The position numbers and the translations under genes are program-made. Positions 44,150-54,895 of a stretch of 64,000 bases of DNA are shown here, piece by piece. Source of the stretch: Cohnella sp. CFH 77786 (lineage in GTDB: Bacteria > Bacillota > Bacilli > Paenibacillales > Paenibacillaceae); assembly GCF_019400745.1 (NCBI RefSeq), contig NZ_WJIB01000001.1, positions 310,001 through 374,000 of the forward strand. The letters run 5' to 3'. The notes beneath the pieces were generated by a model. That model saw only the letters and a list, made by a program, of their open reading frames with translations. It was not told where the DNA came from and ran no database searches. The first letter of the stretch is position 1. Each line of letters starts with the position of its first letter.

Positions 44150-44300
44150 GCAAAAAAGACCTCGCGGCGTTCGCGCCCGGTAAGGCGGAACTTGCCGAAG
44201 GTCTTTTATCCCTACGGTGTAGCAAGGCGATCGCCCTGCCGGTTTCGCTCGGTTCGTCCGGCGCTGGCCGCGCCCCCGTATCCCTAGAAACCCTTCCCTT
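44150..44300 (-). promoter_or_regulatory. ykkC-type riboswitch, subtype 2-like (ppGpp/PRPP), with terminator
   Basis: The minus strand contains the ordered conserved pieces of ykkC aptamers: CTAGGGATACG (44277-44287), a GAACCGAGCGAAACCGG segment, ACACCGTAGGGATAAAAGACC and then GGCAAGTTCC. The last element marks subtype 2 (ppGpp or PRPP sensors) rather than guanidine-I. AAAAGACCT of the aptamer can instead pair with AGGTCTTTT to form a terminator ending in a T-run (about 44152-44208), so ligand binding would switch the exporter operon on. Ligand identity cannot be decided by eye. Confidence 0.7.
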
Positions 44301-44369
44301 TGATGTTACATATTACACCCGTGATTCCCGGATGGCAAGCATAAAATGACGCGCCGGGAATCTTCGCGG

Positions 44370-45317
44370 TTACCGGACCGTCACGTTCGTCGTTTCGCCC
44401 AGCACTTCGATTCGCCATTCCCCGGGAGCGTCGAAATGGAGCGTACCGCTGTAATGCGTAATCGGCTGCACCGTTCCGTAGGTGTCCCCTTTCCGGAAGG
44501 GAATGACGTACGTCCGTCCCTCATGCCGCGCGGGTGAAACCCGCACTTCGATCGTCTCCTTGTCCCCCCGTCCCGGCACGACCAGTACGGTCTCCGTAGC
44601 GCCGGCCGCCGCATCGTCCTTGGACAGGAGAAATTTGGCCGTCTTTGTATGGATATACTCGTCCTTGACGAAAACGACGAATCGGCCGAACGGCTTGCCG
44701 TTCAAAGCCACGTCGATCCGCCACAAGCCCTTGTTCGGAAAAGGAGCAAAGCTCGTTAACGCGTGGGCGTCCGCCCCGTAGATCGGCCCGTTCAGCGTCG
44801 TCTCGTTCAGCAAGAACCGTTTCCCCGTATCCCGGCTGACCGCCGTCGCCGTCAGACGCGTTCCCGGCACCGCAGAATCGCCCCAGACGTACCAGAACAT
44901 TTTCGCCACCGGCTCCTTCGCATTCGCGACGAGATCATAAGGCTCCAAAAAAGCGATTTTCCCTTCGATGCCGATCAACCGTTCCGGATAAACGACGCGT
45001 CCGTCCCGGTCCCGCAAATCGAACTTCGAGGCGACGTTCCAATCTTGCGGGGACCGGGTCGGAGGAAACAAGCGTCCGAACCAGGATTCCGACTGTCCCG
45101 CGATCGCGGCTACGAATGGCATCGCGAGAAGGATGAGGACCGCCGCCAGGGCGATCGCCGCTCCGCGAATTCTCCGGTTTCTTACGCTCCTTCGTGCTTC
45201 GTCTGCCGCGGCTTGGCGCAAACGAGAGAGGATGCGTGAGGATGCGGACGCTTCCAGATCCCTTCTCGGAAACCGTTTGATGATTAAACCTGCCATGTCA
45301 TCGTTCGAATTCTCCAT
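44370..45317 (-). CDS. membrane protein, possible anti-sigma or DUF4871-like factor
   Basis: The protein has 315 residues. A cytoplasmic N-terminus (about 50 residues with an Arg-rich helix) leads to one membrane helix (AAIALAAVLILLAMPFVAAIAG) and an extracellular beta-rich domain (VAKMFWYVWGDSAVPG, GLWRIDVALNGKPFG) that recalls DUF4871 proteins. It overlaps the end of an ECF sigma gene by 20 nt, the classic place and shape of a membrane anti-sigma factor. Confidence 0.65.
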   Translation of the reverse strand: MENSNDDMAGLIIKRFPRRDLEASASSRILSRLRQAAADEARRSVRNRRIRGAAIALAAVLILLAMPFVAAIAGQSESWFGRLFPPTRSPQDWNVASKFDLRDRDGRVVYPERLIGIEGKIAFLEPYDLVANAKEPVAKMFWYVWGDSAVPGTRLTATAVSRDTGKRFLLNETTLNGPIYGADAHALTSFAPFPNKGLWRIDVALNGKPFGRFVVFVKDEYIHTKTAKFLLSKDDAAAGATETVLVVPGRGDKETIEVRVSPARHEGRTYVIPFRKGDTYGTVQPITHYSGTLHFDAPGEWRIEVLGETTNVTVR

Positions 45318-45825
45318 GGCCGATGCTCCTTTCTTCTCGCAGGTACAGCTCGCGCACTTTGATCAGCGCCCGGTGCAAGGTGACGTTCACCCTGTTCCGG
45401 GTCCAGCCCAGGATCGCCGCCGTTTCTTCCGGTGAGAAATCCTGCATCACCCGCAGCAGCAGCACGTCCCGGTAGCTCGTTTTCAAACGGCGAATGACGC
45501 GGTAGACCCCTTCCGTGTCCTCCCTTTGAAAGACGATTTCCTCTGCCGAGCGTGAAACGTCCGTTTCGGACCGGATGCGGGCAGAGAGCAGGGTATGCCA
45601 TTTTTTCTTTCTCGCCTCGTCCAAGGCGACTCGCCGGGCGATCGAGAAAAGCCATGTTTTCGGAGAGGCTCTCCCCTCGTAGCGATCCATTCCCTTAAGC
45701 GCCTTAACGAACACGTCCTGCACAAGATCCTCCACGTTCGACCGACCGAGATAATAGACGAGAAAATGGTGAACGTCCGAGCCGTACGCCAGAAACCACT
45801 CCTCGATTTTGTCGATTTTCCCCAT
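45298..45825 (-). CDS. ECF-family RNA polymerase sigma factor
   Basis: The protein has 175 residues. Region 2 is seen in NVEDLVQDVFVKAL and RYEGRASPKTWLFSIARRVALDEARKKK, region 4 in LKTSYRDVLLLRVMQDFSPEETAAILGWTRNRVNVTLHRALIKVREL. It should direct RNA polymerase to stress- or envelope-related promoters. Its own promoter (45859-45884) has ECF-like spacing, suggesting autoregulation, and its partner downstream is a membrane protein that could hold it inactive. Confidence 0.9.
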   Translation of the reverse strand: MGKIDKIEEWFLAYGSDVHHFLVYYLGRSNVEDLVQDVFVKALKGMDRYEGRASPKTWLFSIARRVALDEARKKKWHTLLSARIRSETDVSRSAEEIVFQREDTEGVYRVIRRLKTSYRDVLLLRVMQDFSPEETAAILGWTRNRVNVTLHRALIKVRELYLREERSIGHGEFER

Positions 45826-45858
45826 CCGTTCCCCCCGCTTCGTTTCGATTATCTATGA

Positions 45859-45884
45859 GACGGAGAAATCGCATTTTGATTACA
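45859..45884 (-). promoter_or_regulatory. candidate ECF-type promoter of the sigma gene
   Basis: On the minus strand TGTAAT (45879-45884), 16 nt, CGTC (45859-45862): the -35/-10 style of Bacillus ECF sigma factors, 33 nt before the ATG. The remainder of 45826-46175 holds only this and a terminator. Confidence 0.5.
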
Positions 45885-46062
45885 ATTTTTTTCTGCATTC
45901 GCCAGGTTGGAGCATAAAAGAGGGAAAGGTTCCCTTTATTTTGTACCTGTGAGGAAGTAGAGCGCGATTAGATGGAAATGTGCGACTAAAATCGCTTCCG
46001 AAAAGGGTATCCGGGTGATTAAGAATTTTCCCGGTAATCCTGCTCCGGCAGCGGCCCCTTCC

Positions 46063-46110
46063 AAAGAAAAAGCCTTCCGCGTCACACCCGGCAAGGCGTC
46101 CGCGAAAGGC
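46063..46110 (-). terminator. terminator of the ABC-2 exporter pair
   Basis: GCCTTTCGCG pairs with CGCGGAAGGC across 19 nt; minus-strand T-rich run TTTTTCTTT follows. Confidence 0.7.
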
Positions 46111-46175
46111 GGAGGTCAAAGCTGCCCTCAGCTTCGCTCTCGTTATCGTTGAAGATTGTTCAAGCGCAGAAACCG

Positions 46176-47297
46176 TTACCGGACCTCGACTTTCGTACGA
46201 CGGTACAGTGTCGCCCCGAGGAGATACGCAAGACCGCCCCATAGGGCGAGAACCCCCGCGCCGAGCCAGAAGTCCGACGTTCCGAGCCCGCTTCCGTACA
46301 CCATGCCGTCCCGCAAGCCTTCCACGAAGTACGTCAAGGGGAGGACGTTCGTCACCGGCTGCAGCCAGTCCGGCAGGCTGTTCGTCGGGAAGAAGATGCC
46401 CGAGATGAACATCATCAGGAAGCTGGCGATATTGGCTACGCCCATGTAGGCTTCCAGCGATTTGCTGAACGAGGAGATCAGGTATCCGATCGCGTTGAAA
46501 GCAAGACTCCCGATGAAGAAAGCGACGATCAGCGTCGGAACGTCGATGTGAAGATTCGCGCCGAACCCGAACACCCCGATCGCCGCCAAACAGCAAATCT
46601 GGAATACGCCGAGGGCGAACCGAACCAGCATGCTGGCGAGGCCCAACAAACCCATGCGGACGGGCGTCATCCGCAGCCGTTTCAGCAAACCCTTGCGGCG
46701 CATTTCGACCAGGTCGACCATGCCGAACAGTCCGCCTTGCGCGATGGCGAGCGCGATCATGCCTGTCATCAGGAAATCTACGTAGCTGAGATCTTCGCTG
46801 CCGGCCGTCACCGAGCTCATCTCGAACCGGAACGCGGGCTGCTGGACGCCGGCGGCGGCCAGGTTCGCTTGCGCGACGATCTGGTCGAGAATGCCGCGCA
46901 GCGCCTGAGACGTGGCATTCCCTTCGTTCTCGGTGTTGACGATCAGCTTCAGGGAGGATAAGGCGCCGTCCGCCGGCAGCACGACAACCCCGTCGACGTC
47001 TTTGTCTTTGATCCACGTGTCCGCCTGTTCGGCCGATACGGGTTCCTCCGATTTCCACTCGAATACCGGAACCTGCTTGAGCATCCCGAGAACGGAATCG
47101 GCCGCCTGGCTTTGCGCGGGCTTCACGACGGCGATTTTCGCTTTGAAATCTTTGTCGTTCCCTCCGCCGAATATCAGCATGAAAATCGACATCAGAATGA
47201 TCGGAAAGAAAATGTTCCAAAACCAAACCTGTTTCTCGCGGAACATCATTTTGAGGTTCGCCGAAAACAGCTTTCCGAACGTTTTGCCAGCGTTCAC
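46176..47297 (-). CDS. ABC-2 type permease (YhgE/NatB-like class)
   Basis: The protein has 373 residues. One N-terminal helix (VWFWNIFFPIILMSIFMLIFGGG), an external domain of about 150 residues, then five helices with the ABC-2 signature region MRRKGLLKRLRMTPVRMGLLGLASML. Exporters of this class move drugs, lipids or peptides; the substrate cannot be read from sequence. Its ATPase gene is immediately upstream (1-nt gap). Confidence 0.83.
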   Translation of the reverse strand: MNAGKTFGKLFSANLKMMFREKQVWFWNIFFPIILMSIFMLIFGGGNDKDFKAKIAVVKPAQSQAADSVLGMLKQVPVFEWKSEEPVSAEQADTWIKDKDVDGVVVLPADGALSSLKLIVNTENEGNATSQALRGILDQIVAQANLAAAGVQQPAFRFEMSSVTAGSEDLSYVDFLMTGMIALAIAQGGLFGMVDLVEMRRKGLLKRLRMTPVRMGLLGLASMLVRFALGVFQICCLAAIGVFGFGANLHIDVPTLIVAFFIGSLAFNAIGYLISSFSKSLEAYMGVANIASFLMMFISGIFFPTNSLPDWLQPVTNVLPLTYFVEGLRDGMVYGSGLGTSDFWLGAGVLALWGGLAYLLGATLYRRTKVEVR

Positions 47298-47298
47298 G

Positions 47299-48228
47299 TC
47301 AGTCCCTCCATTCCTTGCCGGTAAAGGCGATGAACACGTCTTCGAGACTCATCTCGCGGATCGATACCTGCTCCACGCGGTATCCCCGCTCCTTGGTGAA
47401 TCCGAACAACCCGTACAGCGTCTCCTCCGGCTGAACCGACCAGAGCGCGAGGGAAGTCCCCTCCCGCGACGTGCGGACGACGGTCGGCTCGTCCTGCGCG
47501 ACCGCTTCCGCCGCGGCCGCCGCCTCTTCCCCGTCCAGGAAAGAGAGACGGACTTCGCGCTCGCGGGTCAGCCTGCCGATGAGAGCGGCCGGCGTATCCA
47601 ACGTGACGACGCGGCCCTGATCGACGATGCAGACCCGATCGCTCAGCTTTTCGGCTTCTTCCATATAGTGCGTAGTGAGGATCGTCGTTTTGCCCATGGA
47701 CTTCAAGTTCAGGACGATGTCCCAGATATTGCGCCGGGCTTGGGGATCCAGTCCCGTGGTCGGTTCGTCCAGAAAAACGATGTCCGGATCGTTGATCATG
47801 GCGAGTCCGATCGCCAGACGCTGCCGCTGGCCGCCGGAGAGCGATTTGACTCGTTTGTTCCGGTGATCCGCCAGATTGATCATGCTCAGCACTTCATCCG
47901 CAGGCCGCGACTTCGGGTAGAATGAAGCGAACAGCTCCAGGTTCTCTTCCACGGTCAGAAGATCGAACATGGCGCTGGATTGCGGCTGGACCCCAATCCG
48001 GCTTTTGATCCGCTCGGCGTCTTTGGCCCATGTCAGGCCGTCGATCGATATCGTTCCCGCGTCGGGAGAGAGCAAGCCTTCGATCATTTCCAAGGTCGTC
48101 GTCTTCCCCGCTCCGTTCGGTCCGATGATCGTGAACACTTCTCCCGCCTGCACCTCGAAGCTGATATCCGCGACGGCGGTAACGGAACCGAACGATTTGC
48201 GCAAACCGATCACTTCCAAAGTCGGCAT
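47299..48228 (-). CDS. ABC transporter ATPase (drug/antibiotic export type)
   Basis: The protein has 309 residues from MPTLEVIGLRKSF, where GGGGAG lies 6 nt upstream; the frame is open to 48258. Walker A GPNGAGKT, signature LSGGQRQR, Walker B IVFLDEPTTGLD, switch His in TTHYMEEA. The DrrA-like C-terminal domain continues to SLEDVFIAFTGKEWRD. Forms a two-gene exporter with the following permease. Confidence 0.88.
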   Translation of the reverse strand: MPTLEVIGLRKSFGSVTAVADISFEVQAGEVFTIIGPNGAGKTTTLEMIEGLLSPDAGTISIDGLTWAKDAERIKSRIGVQPQSSAMFDLLTVEENLELFASFYPKSRPADEVLSMINLADHRNKRVKSLSGGQRQRLAIGLAMINDPDIVFLDEPTTGLDPQARRNIWDIVLNLKSMGKTTILTTHYMEEAEKLSDRVCIVDQGRVVTLDTPAALIGRLTREREVRLSFLDGEEAAAAAEAVAQDEPTVVRTSREGTSLALWSVQPEETLYGLFGFTKERGYRVEQVSIREMSLEDVFIAFTGKEWRD

Positions 48229-48351
48229 CGTCTTCTCCCCTTCATTTTCCATTTCCAATTGTATTGTACCGGGAGTGTCAAGGGGGGACGACGGTCTGCG
48301 GCATGTTCCTCGTCTCGGTCTTGAGACGGAGAAAAGGCCGATAAACGACCG

Positions 48352-48387
48352 CGAACCCGTCCGCGCTGGGTGCGCCGGACGGGTTCG
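48352..48387. terminator. strong hairpin downstream of yvyF-like gene
   Basis: Perfect 12-bp stem CGAACCCGTCCG/CGGACGGGTTCG with a 12-nt loop directly after the gene's stop; the following T content is modest on either strand. Confidence 0.5.
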
Positions 48388-48394
48388 GAGGACG

Positions 48395-48802
48395 TTACCG
48401 TTTGCTGATGTAGGCGTTCGCGGCCCGGAGGCGTTCCTTCTCCAGCCGTTCTTGCTCGCGCATGCGGGCGATATCGCCCTTGATCCGGCCTGCGCAGGAC
48501 AGGCACAGATGGCCGGATCGGATCGGAGCTTTACAGAGGTCGCACTGGTCCGACAGGTTGGGGTAATCGGCGATCCGGAGCTTGCCGCTGCGGATCCAGG
48601 AACGGATTTTCTCCGGTGGAACCGATACCGCTTCCGCCACCTCCGCGTTGCTGAACAGGCGGTTCCGAAGCATCGTCCGCTCGGTCGCTTGGAACAGACG
48701 GTCTTCCTCGGACGAGCAGTCGGCGCACAGGTTGCGCAGGTTTTTCTGAAAAACGTTGCCGCAAGACGGGCAGTGAGCGATTTTCAGTAGGTCTATAGAC
48801 AT
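48395..48802 (-). CDS. YvyF-like flagellar-operon protein
   Basis: The protein has 135 residues. An N-terminal zinc knuckle (HCPSCGNVFQKNLRNLCADC), a helix-turn-helix-like middle (NAEVAEAVSVPPEKIRSWIRSGKLRIADYPNL) and a second knuckle (CDLCKAPIRSGHLCLSC) match the YvyF/TIGR03826 family, usually found next to flgM and flagellar genes. Here it stands alone without flagellar neighbours. It probably regulates through protein or nucleic-acid contacts. Confidence 0.75.
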   Translation of the reverse strand: MSIDLLKIAHCPSCGNVFQKNLRNLCADCSSEEDRLFQATERTMLRNRLFSNAEVAEAVSVPPEKIRSWIRSGKLRIADYPNLSDQCDLCKAPIRSGHLCLSCAGRIKGDIARMREQERLEKERLRAANAYISKR

Positions 48803-48963
48803 AGGCGCAACCCTCTTTACGACTGGTTCTTATGCCTCGATTCTAGCACGAAAGTCGATCTCTTTACACCATACAATTTCCGATTTCGACGAAAAATGAG
48901 CCAAAAGACGCATACGATTTCAATCTCGCTGCCAAAGGAAAAGGTTGGTTTGGAAGGATACGG

Positions 48964-49002
48964 AAAAAGCGGCACCCGGACGTCGGAATCCGGATGCCGC
49001 TT
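48964..49002 (-). terminator. terminator of the pyr operon
   Basis: AAGCGGCA pairs with TGCCGCTT, with an inner TCCGG/CCGGA stem, and a T-run follows on the minus strand. Confidence 0.8.
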
Positions 49003-49034
49003 CGTCAAGAGAATGGCGAGCGGGAGATTCGGGC

Positions 49035-49688
49035 TTACTCCCCGAAGGATTGCGGATCCCGGCGCCACGATTGGAGCAGTTCCACGTCCTTCTCCTGGAT
49101 CTTGCCCATGGCCAACGCGGTTTCGATCAGCGCCGTGTAGTTCGACAGCGTATACAGCGGGATGTTCTCCGCTTGGAACGCCGCGGCCGCGTTCTCGAAC
49201 TGATACGTGAAGATCGCCGCGACGCCCTGCACCCGACAGCCGGCATCGCGCACGGCTACGGCCGCCTTGAGAGAGCTGCCGCCCGTTGAAATCAGGTCCT
49301 CGATCAGCACCACTTTCTGTCCCGGCGCAAAATGGCCTTCGATCTGATTCGTCTTGCCGTGCCCTTTGGCTTTATCCCGTACATAGAGCATCGGTAAGTT
49401 CAGCTTCTGCGCGACCCAAGCCGCATGGGGAATTCCGCCCGTAGCGATGCCCGCGACCGCCTCGCAATCGGGAAACCGGCTGCGAATGACGGCGGCGAAC
49501 CCTTCCGCGATCGTGTCCCGGACGGCGGGGTAGCTCATCGTCAATCGGTTGTCGCAATAGATCGGGGACTTGATCCCCGAAGTCCAGGTGAACGGCTCGC
49601 GGGGCCTCAGGCTGACGGCTCCGATTTCGAGCAGGTTTGTGGCGATCGTGCCGGCCAGCTGTCGCAAGTTGAGGTCGTTCGTGCTCAT
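49035..49688 (-). CDS. pyrE: orotate phosphoribosyltransferase
   Basis: The protein has 217 residues, normal for bacterial PyrE. It joins orotate to PRPP to form OMP, the fifth step of UMP synthesis. The PRPP-binding loop is [14 protein letters not shown] and the catalytic lysine loop [15 protein letters not shown]. It is the last gene of the pyr operon and overlaps pyrF by 4 nt; a terminator follows. Confidence 0.95.
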   Translation of the reverse strand: MSTNDLNLRQLAGTIATNLLEIGAVSLRPREPFTWTSGIKSPIYCDNRLTMSYPAVRDTIAEGFAAVIRSRFPDCEAVAGIATGGIPHAAWVAQKLNLPMLYVRDKAKGHGKTNQIEGHFAPGQKVVLIEDLISTGGSSLKAAVAVRDAGCRVQGVAAIFTYQFENAAAAFQAENIPLYTLSNYTALIETALAMGKIQEKDVELLQSWRRDPQSFGE

Positions 49689-50425
49689 GCTCCGGTCATC
49701 TCCTTCAGAATGGTATCGAGCGCTTGCGCGGGATCGGCGGCTGACGTGATCGCTCTGCCGATGACGAGATAGTCGGTACCCATCCGGACCGCATCCCCCG
49801 GTGTGGCCACACGGGACTGGTCACCGAGGTCGGCGCCTTTCGGGCGAATGCCCGGCGTCACGGTCACGAAAGCAGATCCGCACGCCTGTTTGACCGAGAC
49901 TACTTCGAGCGGCGAAGCAACGACGCCTTGCAGCCCCGCCTCCTTGGCCAGACGGGCATAGCGGACGACGGCTTCCTCCACGCTGCTTGCGATGCCGATT
50001 TCATCGCGCAGCACCGCTTCGCTCGTGCTCGTCAGTTGCGTCACCGCGATGACGATCGGCGCCTGACCGGCATCGCCTGCCTCTACCGCTTCCCGCACGC
50101 CGTCCATCGCGGCGCTCATCATGGCCTTGCCTCCCGCCGCATGAACGTTGAAGAGGTCGACGCCAAGGCGGGCGATGCTGCGAGCGCCTCCGCGCACCGT
50201 GTTGGGGATATCGTGCATTTTCAAATCGAGGAACACCCGGAATCCCCGGGACTTCAGCTCCCTGACGACGGAAGGACCCGCCGCGTAGAACAGCTCCATG
50301 CCGACCTTCATCCAACATCCCGCTCCCTGAAGCTGGGAAGCCAGCCGCAAAGCGGCATCGGCATCGGGCTTGTCCAGCGCGACCATGACCTTGGCCGCCG
50401 CCTCGTTTCGCGTGAATCCGGACAC
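49685..50425 (-). CDS. pyrF: orotidine 5'-phosphate decarboxylase
   Basis: The protein has 246 residues from a GTG with GGGG about 9 nt upstream; an ATG at 50461 is an alternative with a distant GGAGG. Catalytic residues are in [13 protein letters not shown] (the Lys-x-x-Asp pair), with VMVALDKPD at the start and GIRPKG and [12 protein letters not shown] phosphate-binding motifs at the end. It converts OMP to UMP. Confidence 0.94.
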   Translation of the reverse strand: MSGFTRNEAAAKVMVALDKPDADAALRLASQLQGAGCWMKVGMELFYAAGPSVVRELKSRGFRVFLDLKMHDIPNTVRGGARSIARLGVDLFNVHAAGGKAMMSAAMDGVREAVEAGDAGQAPIVIAVTQLTSTSEAVLRDEIGIASSVEEAVVRYARLAKEAGLQGVVASPLEVVSVKQACGSAFVTVTPGIRPKGADLGDQSRVATPGDAVRMGTDYLVIGRAITSAADPAQALDTILKEMTGA

Positions 50426-50513
50426 CTGCGAGCACCCCTTTTTGCGTCGGTAAAATGCCATATAGAAGCCCGCTCCTCCACATGGATCGGGAGGACCGGG
50501 CATTCTGAATCGG

Positions 50514-53500
50514 TTATGCCTGCTGGAACGCCGGCATCGGCGCGCTCGAGAAGCGGAGCGCCTGCAGCATGTTCAGCAGAGCGCGGACCGTGTCCAGCGA
50601 CGTCAGGCAGACGACGCCGTTCTCGACCGCTTCGCGGCGGATGCGGAAACCGTCCCGCTCCGGCGTTTTGCCCTTCGTCAGCGTGTTGACGACGAATTGC
50701 GCCTGGCCCGTCCGGATGAGATCGACGATGTTCGGCGATCCTTCCGAAAGCTTGTTGACGCGGCGCACCTGCATGCCCGCCGCTTCGAGCGCGTCGGCGG
50801 TGCCGCCGGTCGCGATCAGCTTGTAGCCCAGACGGTAGAAGCCTTTGAGGATCTCGATCGCTTCTTCCTTGTCCTTGTCCGCAACCGTAGCGATGATGGC
50901 GCCGGACTGCGGGATTTTCATCCCGGAACCGATCAAGCCTTTGTACAGCGCCTTCGCATAATGGGTATCGCGGCCCATCACTTCGCCCGTCGATTTCATC
51001 TCCGGAGTCAGCGTCGGGTCGACCCGGCGCAGCTTGGCGAAGGAGAACACCGGCACTTTGACGGAGACGTATTCGTCTTCCGGCCACAAGCCCTCGGCGT
51101 AGCCGAGATCCGTCAGCTTCTTGCCGAGGATGGCCTGGGTCGCCAGATTCGCCATCGGCACGCTGGTGACTTTGGACAGGAACGGCACGGTGCGGGAAGA
51201 CCGCGGGTTGACCTCGATCACGTATACCTTCTCGTTCCAGACGACGAACTGGATGTTGACCAATCCGACCGTCTTCAATTCCTTGGCGATCTTGATCGTG
51301 ATATCGATCGCCTGCTGCTTCACGGATTCGGAGAGCGATTGCGGCGGATACACCGCGATGGAGTCTCCGGAGTGCACGCCCGCGCGCTCCACGTGCTCCA
51401 TGATGCCCGGAATGAGCACCGTTTCGCCGTCGCAGATCGCGTCGACTTCGATCTCCTTGCCCAGCATGTACCGGTCGATCAGAACCGGATGCTCGGGGTT
51501 GATTTGCACCGCTTCCTTCATATAGGCAAGCAGTTCTTCGTCGGAGTACACGATTTCCATCGCCCGGCCGCCGAGTACGTACGAAGGACGGACGAGCACC
51601 GGGTAGCCGAGCTCCCGCGCCGTTCCGACCGCCTCTTCGACGGACGTGACGGTGCTGCCCTTCGGCTGCGCGATGTCCAGCTTGCGGAGCAGCGCTTCGA
51701 ACTTCTTGCGGTCTTCCGCCTCGTCGATGCTTTCCAGCGACGTGCCGAGAATCCGGACGCCGGCGCGGGCGAGCGGAGCCGCGAGGTTGATCGCCGTCTG
51801 GCCGCCGAACTGGACGATGACGCCGATCGGCTGCTCCTGCTCGATGACGTTCATGACGTCTTCGAAGAAAAGCGGCTCGAAGTACAGCCGGTCCGACGTA
51901 TTGAAGTCGGTCGACACCGTCTCCGGGTTGTTGTTGATGATGACCGCTTCATAACCGGCGGCCCGGATCGCCCAGACGGCATGCACGGTCGAATAGTCGA
52001 ACTCGATGCCTTGGCCGATCCGGATCGGACCGGAGCCGAGCACGATGATTTTCTGCTTGTCGCTCGGAAGCACTTCGTTCTCGGTTTCGTAGGTCGAGTA
52101 GTAGTAAGGCGTCGTCGCTTCAAACTCGGCCGCGCACGTGTCGACCATTTTGTAAACCGGCCTTAAGCCTTGCTTTATGCGGTACTCGCGGATGTCGTTC
52201 TCCTCTGTCATGACGGCGGAAGCCCCTTGGCCTTCCTTGCGCAGCTCGGCGATCGCTCGGTCCGTGAAGCCGCATCGCTTGGCTTGATATAACGTCTCCG
52301 GCGTCAGGCCGGGCTCGCGGCGAATGACGTCCTCGAATTGGACGAGCCGCTCGATCTTGTCGAGGAACCACCAGTCGATGCGCGTGATGTCCTGGATCTG
52401 CTGCAGCGGCCAGCCGCGGCGGAACGCTTCGGCGACCAGGAACAGCCGCTCGTCGTCCGCTTTGGCGAGGCGGGAAGCCAGCGTCTCGTCGTCGATGTCG
52501 GCCGCGCCCTTGAGCAGCAGGCGGTGCACGCCGATTTCGAGCGAACGGACGGCTTTGTGGATCGACTCCTCGAACGTGCGGCCGATCGCCATCACTTCGC
52601 CGGTCGCTTTCATTTGCGTGCCGAGCTTGCGGTTGGCGGACGTGAATTTATCGAACGGCCAGCGCGGGATTTTCGTGACGATGTAATCCAGCGTCGGCTC
52701 GAAGCAGGCATACGTTTGGCCCGTAACCGGGTTGACGATTTCGTCCAGCGTGTAGCCTACCGCGATTTTGGCCGCCATTTTCGCGATCGGGTAGCCTGTC
52801 GCCTTGGAAGCGAGCGCGGAAGACCGGCTGACGCGCGGGTTGACCTCGATGACATAGTATTGATAGCTGTACGGGTCGAGAGCGAACTGGACGTTGCATC
52901 CGCCTTCGATGTTCAGCGCGCGGATGATCTTGAGCGATGCCGAGCGGAGCATTTGATACTCGCGGTCGGACAGCGTCTGGCTCGGCGCCACGACGATGCT
53001 GTCGCCGGTATGCACGCCGACCGGGTCGATATTCTCCATGTTGCAGACCACGATGCAGTTGTCGTTCGCGTCCCGCATGACCTCGTACTCGACTTCCTTC
53101 ATGCCGGCGATCGATTTCTCGATCAGGCATTGGCCGATCGGGCTGTAACGGATCCCGTTGGCCACCGTCTCGCGAAGCTCCTCCTCGCTGCCGGCGATGC
53201 CTCCGCCCGTTCCGCCCAGCGTGTAAGCCGGACGCACGATCACCGGATAGCCGATTTCGTTCGCGAAACCGACCGCCTCTTCCACGGTCGTCACGATGAC
53301 GCTCTCCGGAACCGGTTGGTCCAGCTCTCGCATGAGCTCCCGGAACAGGTCGCGGTCCTCGGCGCGTTCGATCGCGGTGAGCTGGGTGCCGAGCAGCTTC
53401 ACGCCCTCCTGCTCCAGCACGCCGGCGCGGGCGAGCTCCACGGCCATGTTCAGGCCGGTTTGTCCGCCCAGCGTCGGCAGCAGGCCGTCCGGACGTTCCT

Positions 53501-53738
53501 GGCGGATGATCTGGGAAACGAACTCCAGGTTGATCGGCTCGATATACACTTTGTCGGCCATGTTCGTGTCGGTCATGATCGTGGCCGGATTGCTGTTGAT
53601 GAGAACGACCTCCAGGCCTTCTTCCTTCAGCGCCTGGCAGGCTTGGGTTCCCGCGTAGTCGAATTCCGCGGCTTGGCCGATGACGATCGGACCGGAGCCG
53701 ATGACGAGAATTTTTTTGAGGTCTTTATTTTTGGGCAT
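50514..53738 (-). CDS. carB: carbamoyl-phosphate synthase large subunit
   Basis: The protein has 1074 residues, the expected size. Two homologous ATP-grasp halves begin [15 protein letters not shown] and [15 protein letters not shown]; the oligomerisation domain lies between, and a MGS-like allosteric domain closes the C-terminus ([23 protein letters not shown]...). It makes carbamoyl phosphate from bicarbonate, ammonia and two ATP. The start overlaps carA by 14 nt. Confidence 0.97.
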   Translation of the reverse strand: MPKNKDLKKILVIGSGPIVIGQAAEFDYAGTQACQALKEEGLEVVLINSNPATIMTDTNMADKVYIEPINLEFVSQIIRQERPDGLLPTLGGQTGLNMAVELARAGVLEQEGVKLLGTQLTAIERAEDRDLFRELMRELDQPVPESVIVTTVEEAVGFANEIGYPVIVRPAYTLGGTGGGIAGSEEELRETVANGIRYSPIGQCLIEKSIAGMKEVEYEVMRDANDNCIVVCNMENIDPVGVHTGDSIVVAPSQTLSDREYQMLRSASLKIIRALNIEGGCNVQFALDPYSYQYYVIEVNPRVSRSSALASKATGYPIAKMAAKIAVGYTLDEIVNPVTGQTYACFEPTLDYIVTKIPRWPFDKFTSANRKLGTQMKATGEVMAIGRTFEESIHKAVRSLEIGVHRLLLKGAADIDDETLASRLAKADDERLFLVAEAFRRGWPLQQIQDITRIDWWFLDKIERLVQFEDVIRREPGLTPETLYQAKRCGFTDRAIAELRKEGQGASAVMTEENDIREYRIKQGLRPVYKMVDTCAAEFEATTPYYYSTYETENEVLPSDKQKIIVLGSGPIRIGQGIEFDYSTVHAVWAIRAAGYEAVIINNNPETVSTDFNTSDRLYFEPLFFEDVMNVIEQEQPIGVIVQFGGQTAINLAAPLARAGVRILGTSLESIDEAEDRKKFEALLRKLDIAQPKGSTVTSVEEAVGTARELGYPVLVRPSYVLGGRAMEIVYSDEELLAYMKEAVQINPEHPVLIDRYMLGKEIEVDAICDGETVLIPGIMEHVERAGVHSGDSIAVYPPQSLSESVKQQAIDITIKIAKELKTVGLVNIQFVVWNEKVYVIEVNPRSSRTVPFLSKVTSVPMANLATQAILGKKLTDLGYAEGLWPEDEYVSVKVPVFSFAKLRRVDPTLTPEMKSTGEVMGRDTHYAKALYKGLIGSGMKIPQSGAIIATVADKDKEEAIEILKGFYRLGYKLIATGGTADALEAAGMQVRRVNKLSEGSPNIVDLIRTGQAQFVVNTLTKGKTPERDGFRIRREAVENGVVCLTSLDTVRALLNMLQALRFSSAPMPAFQQA

Positions 53739-54876
53739 ATTCCAGTTCTCCTCTCCGCGTCTCCGCCAAAATCGCCTGGCGCGGCCGCTCGGGGTTATTG
53801 CGCTTGTGCTCGCGGATCATGTCCAGGAAGCGGTCGAACAGGTAGCTCGAATCGAACGGTCCGGGCGCGGCTTCGGGATGGTACTGCACCGAAAAAGCCG
53901 GGTACCGCTTGTGCTTCAGTCCTTCGATCGTTTTGTCGTTGTTGTTGACGTGAGTGACTTCCAGCTCCGTGCCCTTGACGGACTCTTCCTTGACCGTATA
54001 GCCGTGGTTCTGGGACGTGATGTAGCAGCGGCCGGAATCGAGCTCCTTGACCGGATGGTTGCCGCCGCGGTGTCCGAACTTCAGCTTGCCGGTGTCCGCT
54101 CCGCAAGCGAGCGCGAACAGCTGGTGGCCGAGGCAGATGCCGAAAATCGGATACTCTCCGATCAGCTGGCGGATCGTCTCCACCGCGTAAGGAACGTCCT
54201 TCGGATCCCCCGGGCCGTTGGACAGCTGGATGCCGTCGGGGTGCAGGCGGCGGATCTGGTCGGCCGTCGTGTCGTGGGGCACGACGACGACGTCGCAGCC
54301 GCGCTTGGTCAGCTCGCGCAGAATGCCGCTCTTCGCGCCGTAATCGATGAGCACGATCCGTTCTTTGGCGCCCGGGCTCGAGAACACGTGTTTCGTCGAC
54401 GTGCGCGCGACCTGGTCGCGGAGGAGAGGCGTGACGCCGAGGCGTTCGCGCAGCTCTTCCACCCGTTCCGTCCCCGTTGTCAGCAGCCCTTTCATCGTGC
54501 CGTGATTGCGGAGAATTCTCGTCAGCATCCGCGTGTCAATGTCGCTGATGCCGATGATTCCGTATTCTTGGAACAGAGCATCGACGGAATATTCCGCGCG
54601 CCAGTTGCTGGGCACCGGCTCATGGCGGCGCACGACGAAGCCGTGGATGTTCGGAGCCACCGACTCGAAGTCGTCGCGGGTAATCCCGTAGTTGCCGATG
54701 AGCGGATAGGTCATGGTGACGATCTGGCCGCAGTACGAAGGGTCGGAGATGACCTCCTGATATCCGGTGATGCCCGTGTTGAACACTACTTCCCCGACCT
54801 TCGCGCCTTCCGCCCCGAATGCGAGCCCCGTGAACAGAGTACCGTCTTCCAACAACAATCTCGCTTGTTTTTGCAT
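53725..54876 (-). CDS. carA: carbamoyl-phosphate synthase small subunit
   Basis: The protein has 383 residues. The C-terminal class I glutamine amidotransferase domain has the nucleophile in [11 protein letters not shown] and the His/Glu in [11 protein letters not shown]. It releases ammonia from glutamine for CarB. The N-terminal swivelling domain starts [14 protein letters not shown]. It follows pyrC by 19 nt. Confidence 0.97.
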   Translation of the reverse strand: MQKQARLLLEDGTLFTGLAFGAEGAKVGEVVFNTGITGYQEVISDPSYCGQIVTMTYPLIGNYGITRDDFESVAPNIHGFVVRRHEPVPSNWRAEYSVDALFQEYGIIGISDIDTRMLTRILRNHGTMKGLLTTGTERVEELRERLGVTPLLRDQVARTSTKHVFSSPGAKERIVLIDYGAKSGILRELTKRGCDVVVVPHDTTADQIRRLHPDGIQLSNGPGDPKDVPYAVETIRQLIGEYPIFGICLGHQLFALACGADTGKLKFGHRGGNHPVKELDSGRCYITSQNHGYTVKEESVKGTELEVTHVNNNDKTIEGLKHKRYPAFSVQYHPEAAPGPFDSSYLFDRFLDMIREHKRNNPERPRQAILAETRRGELEYAQK

Positions 54877-54895
54877 GTCGATTCACTCCCCTGGT

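Noticed and set aside
50697-53948. Long rightward frames opposite carB
   Set aside because: They are reverse-frame shadows of carB; no ribosome-binding sites or known domains.
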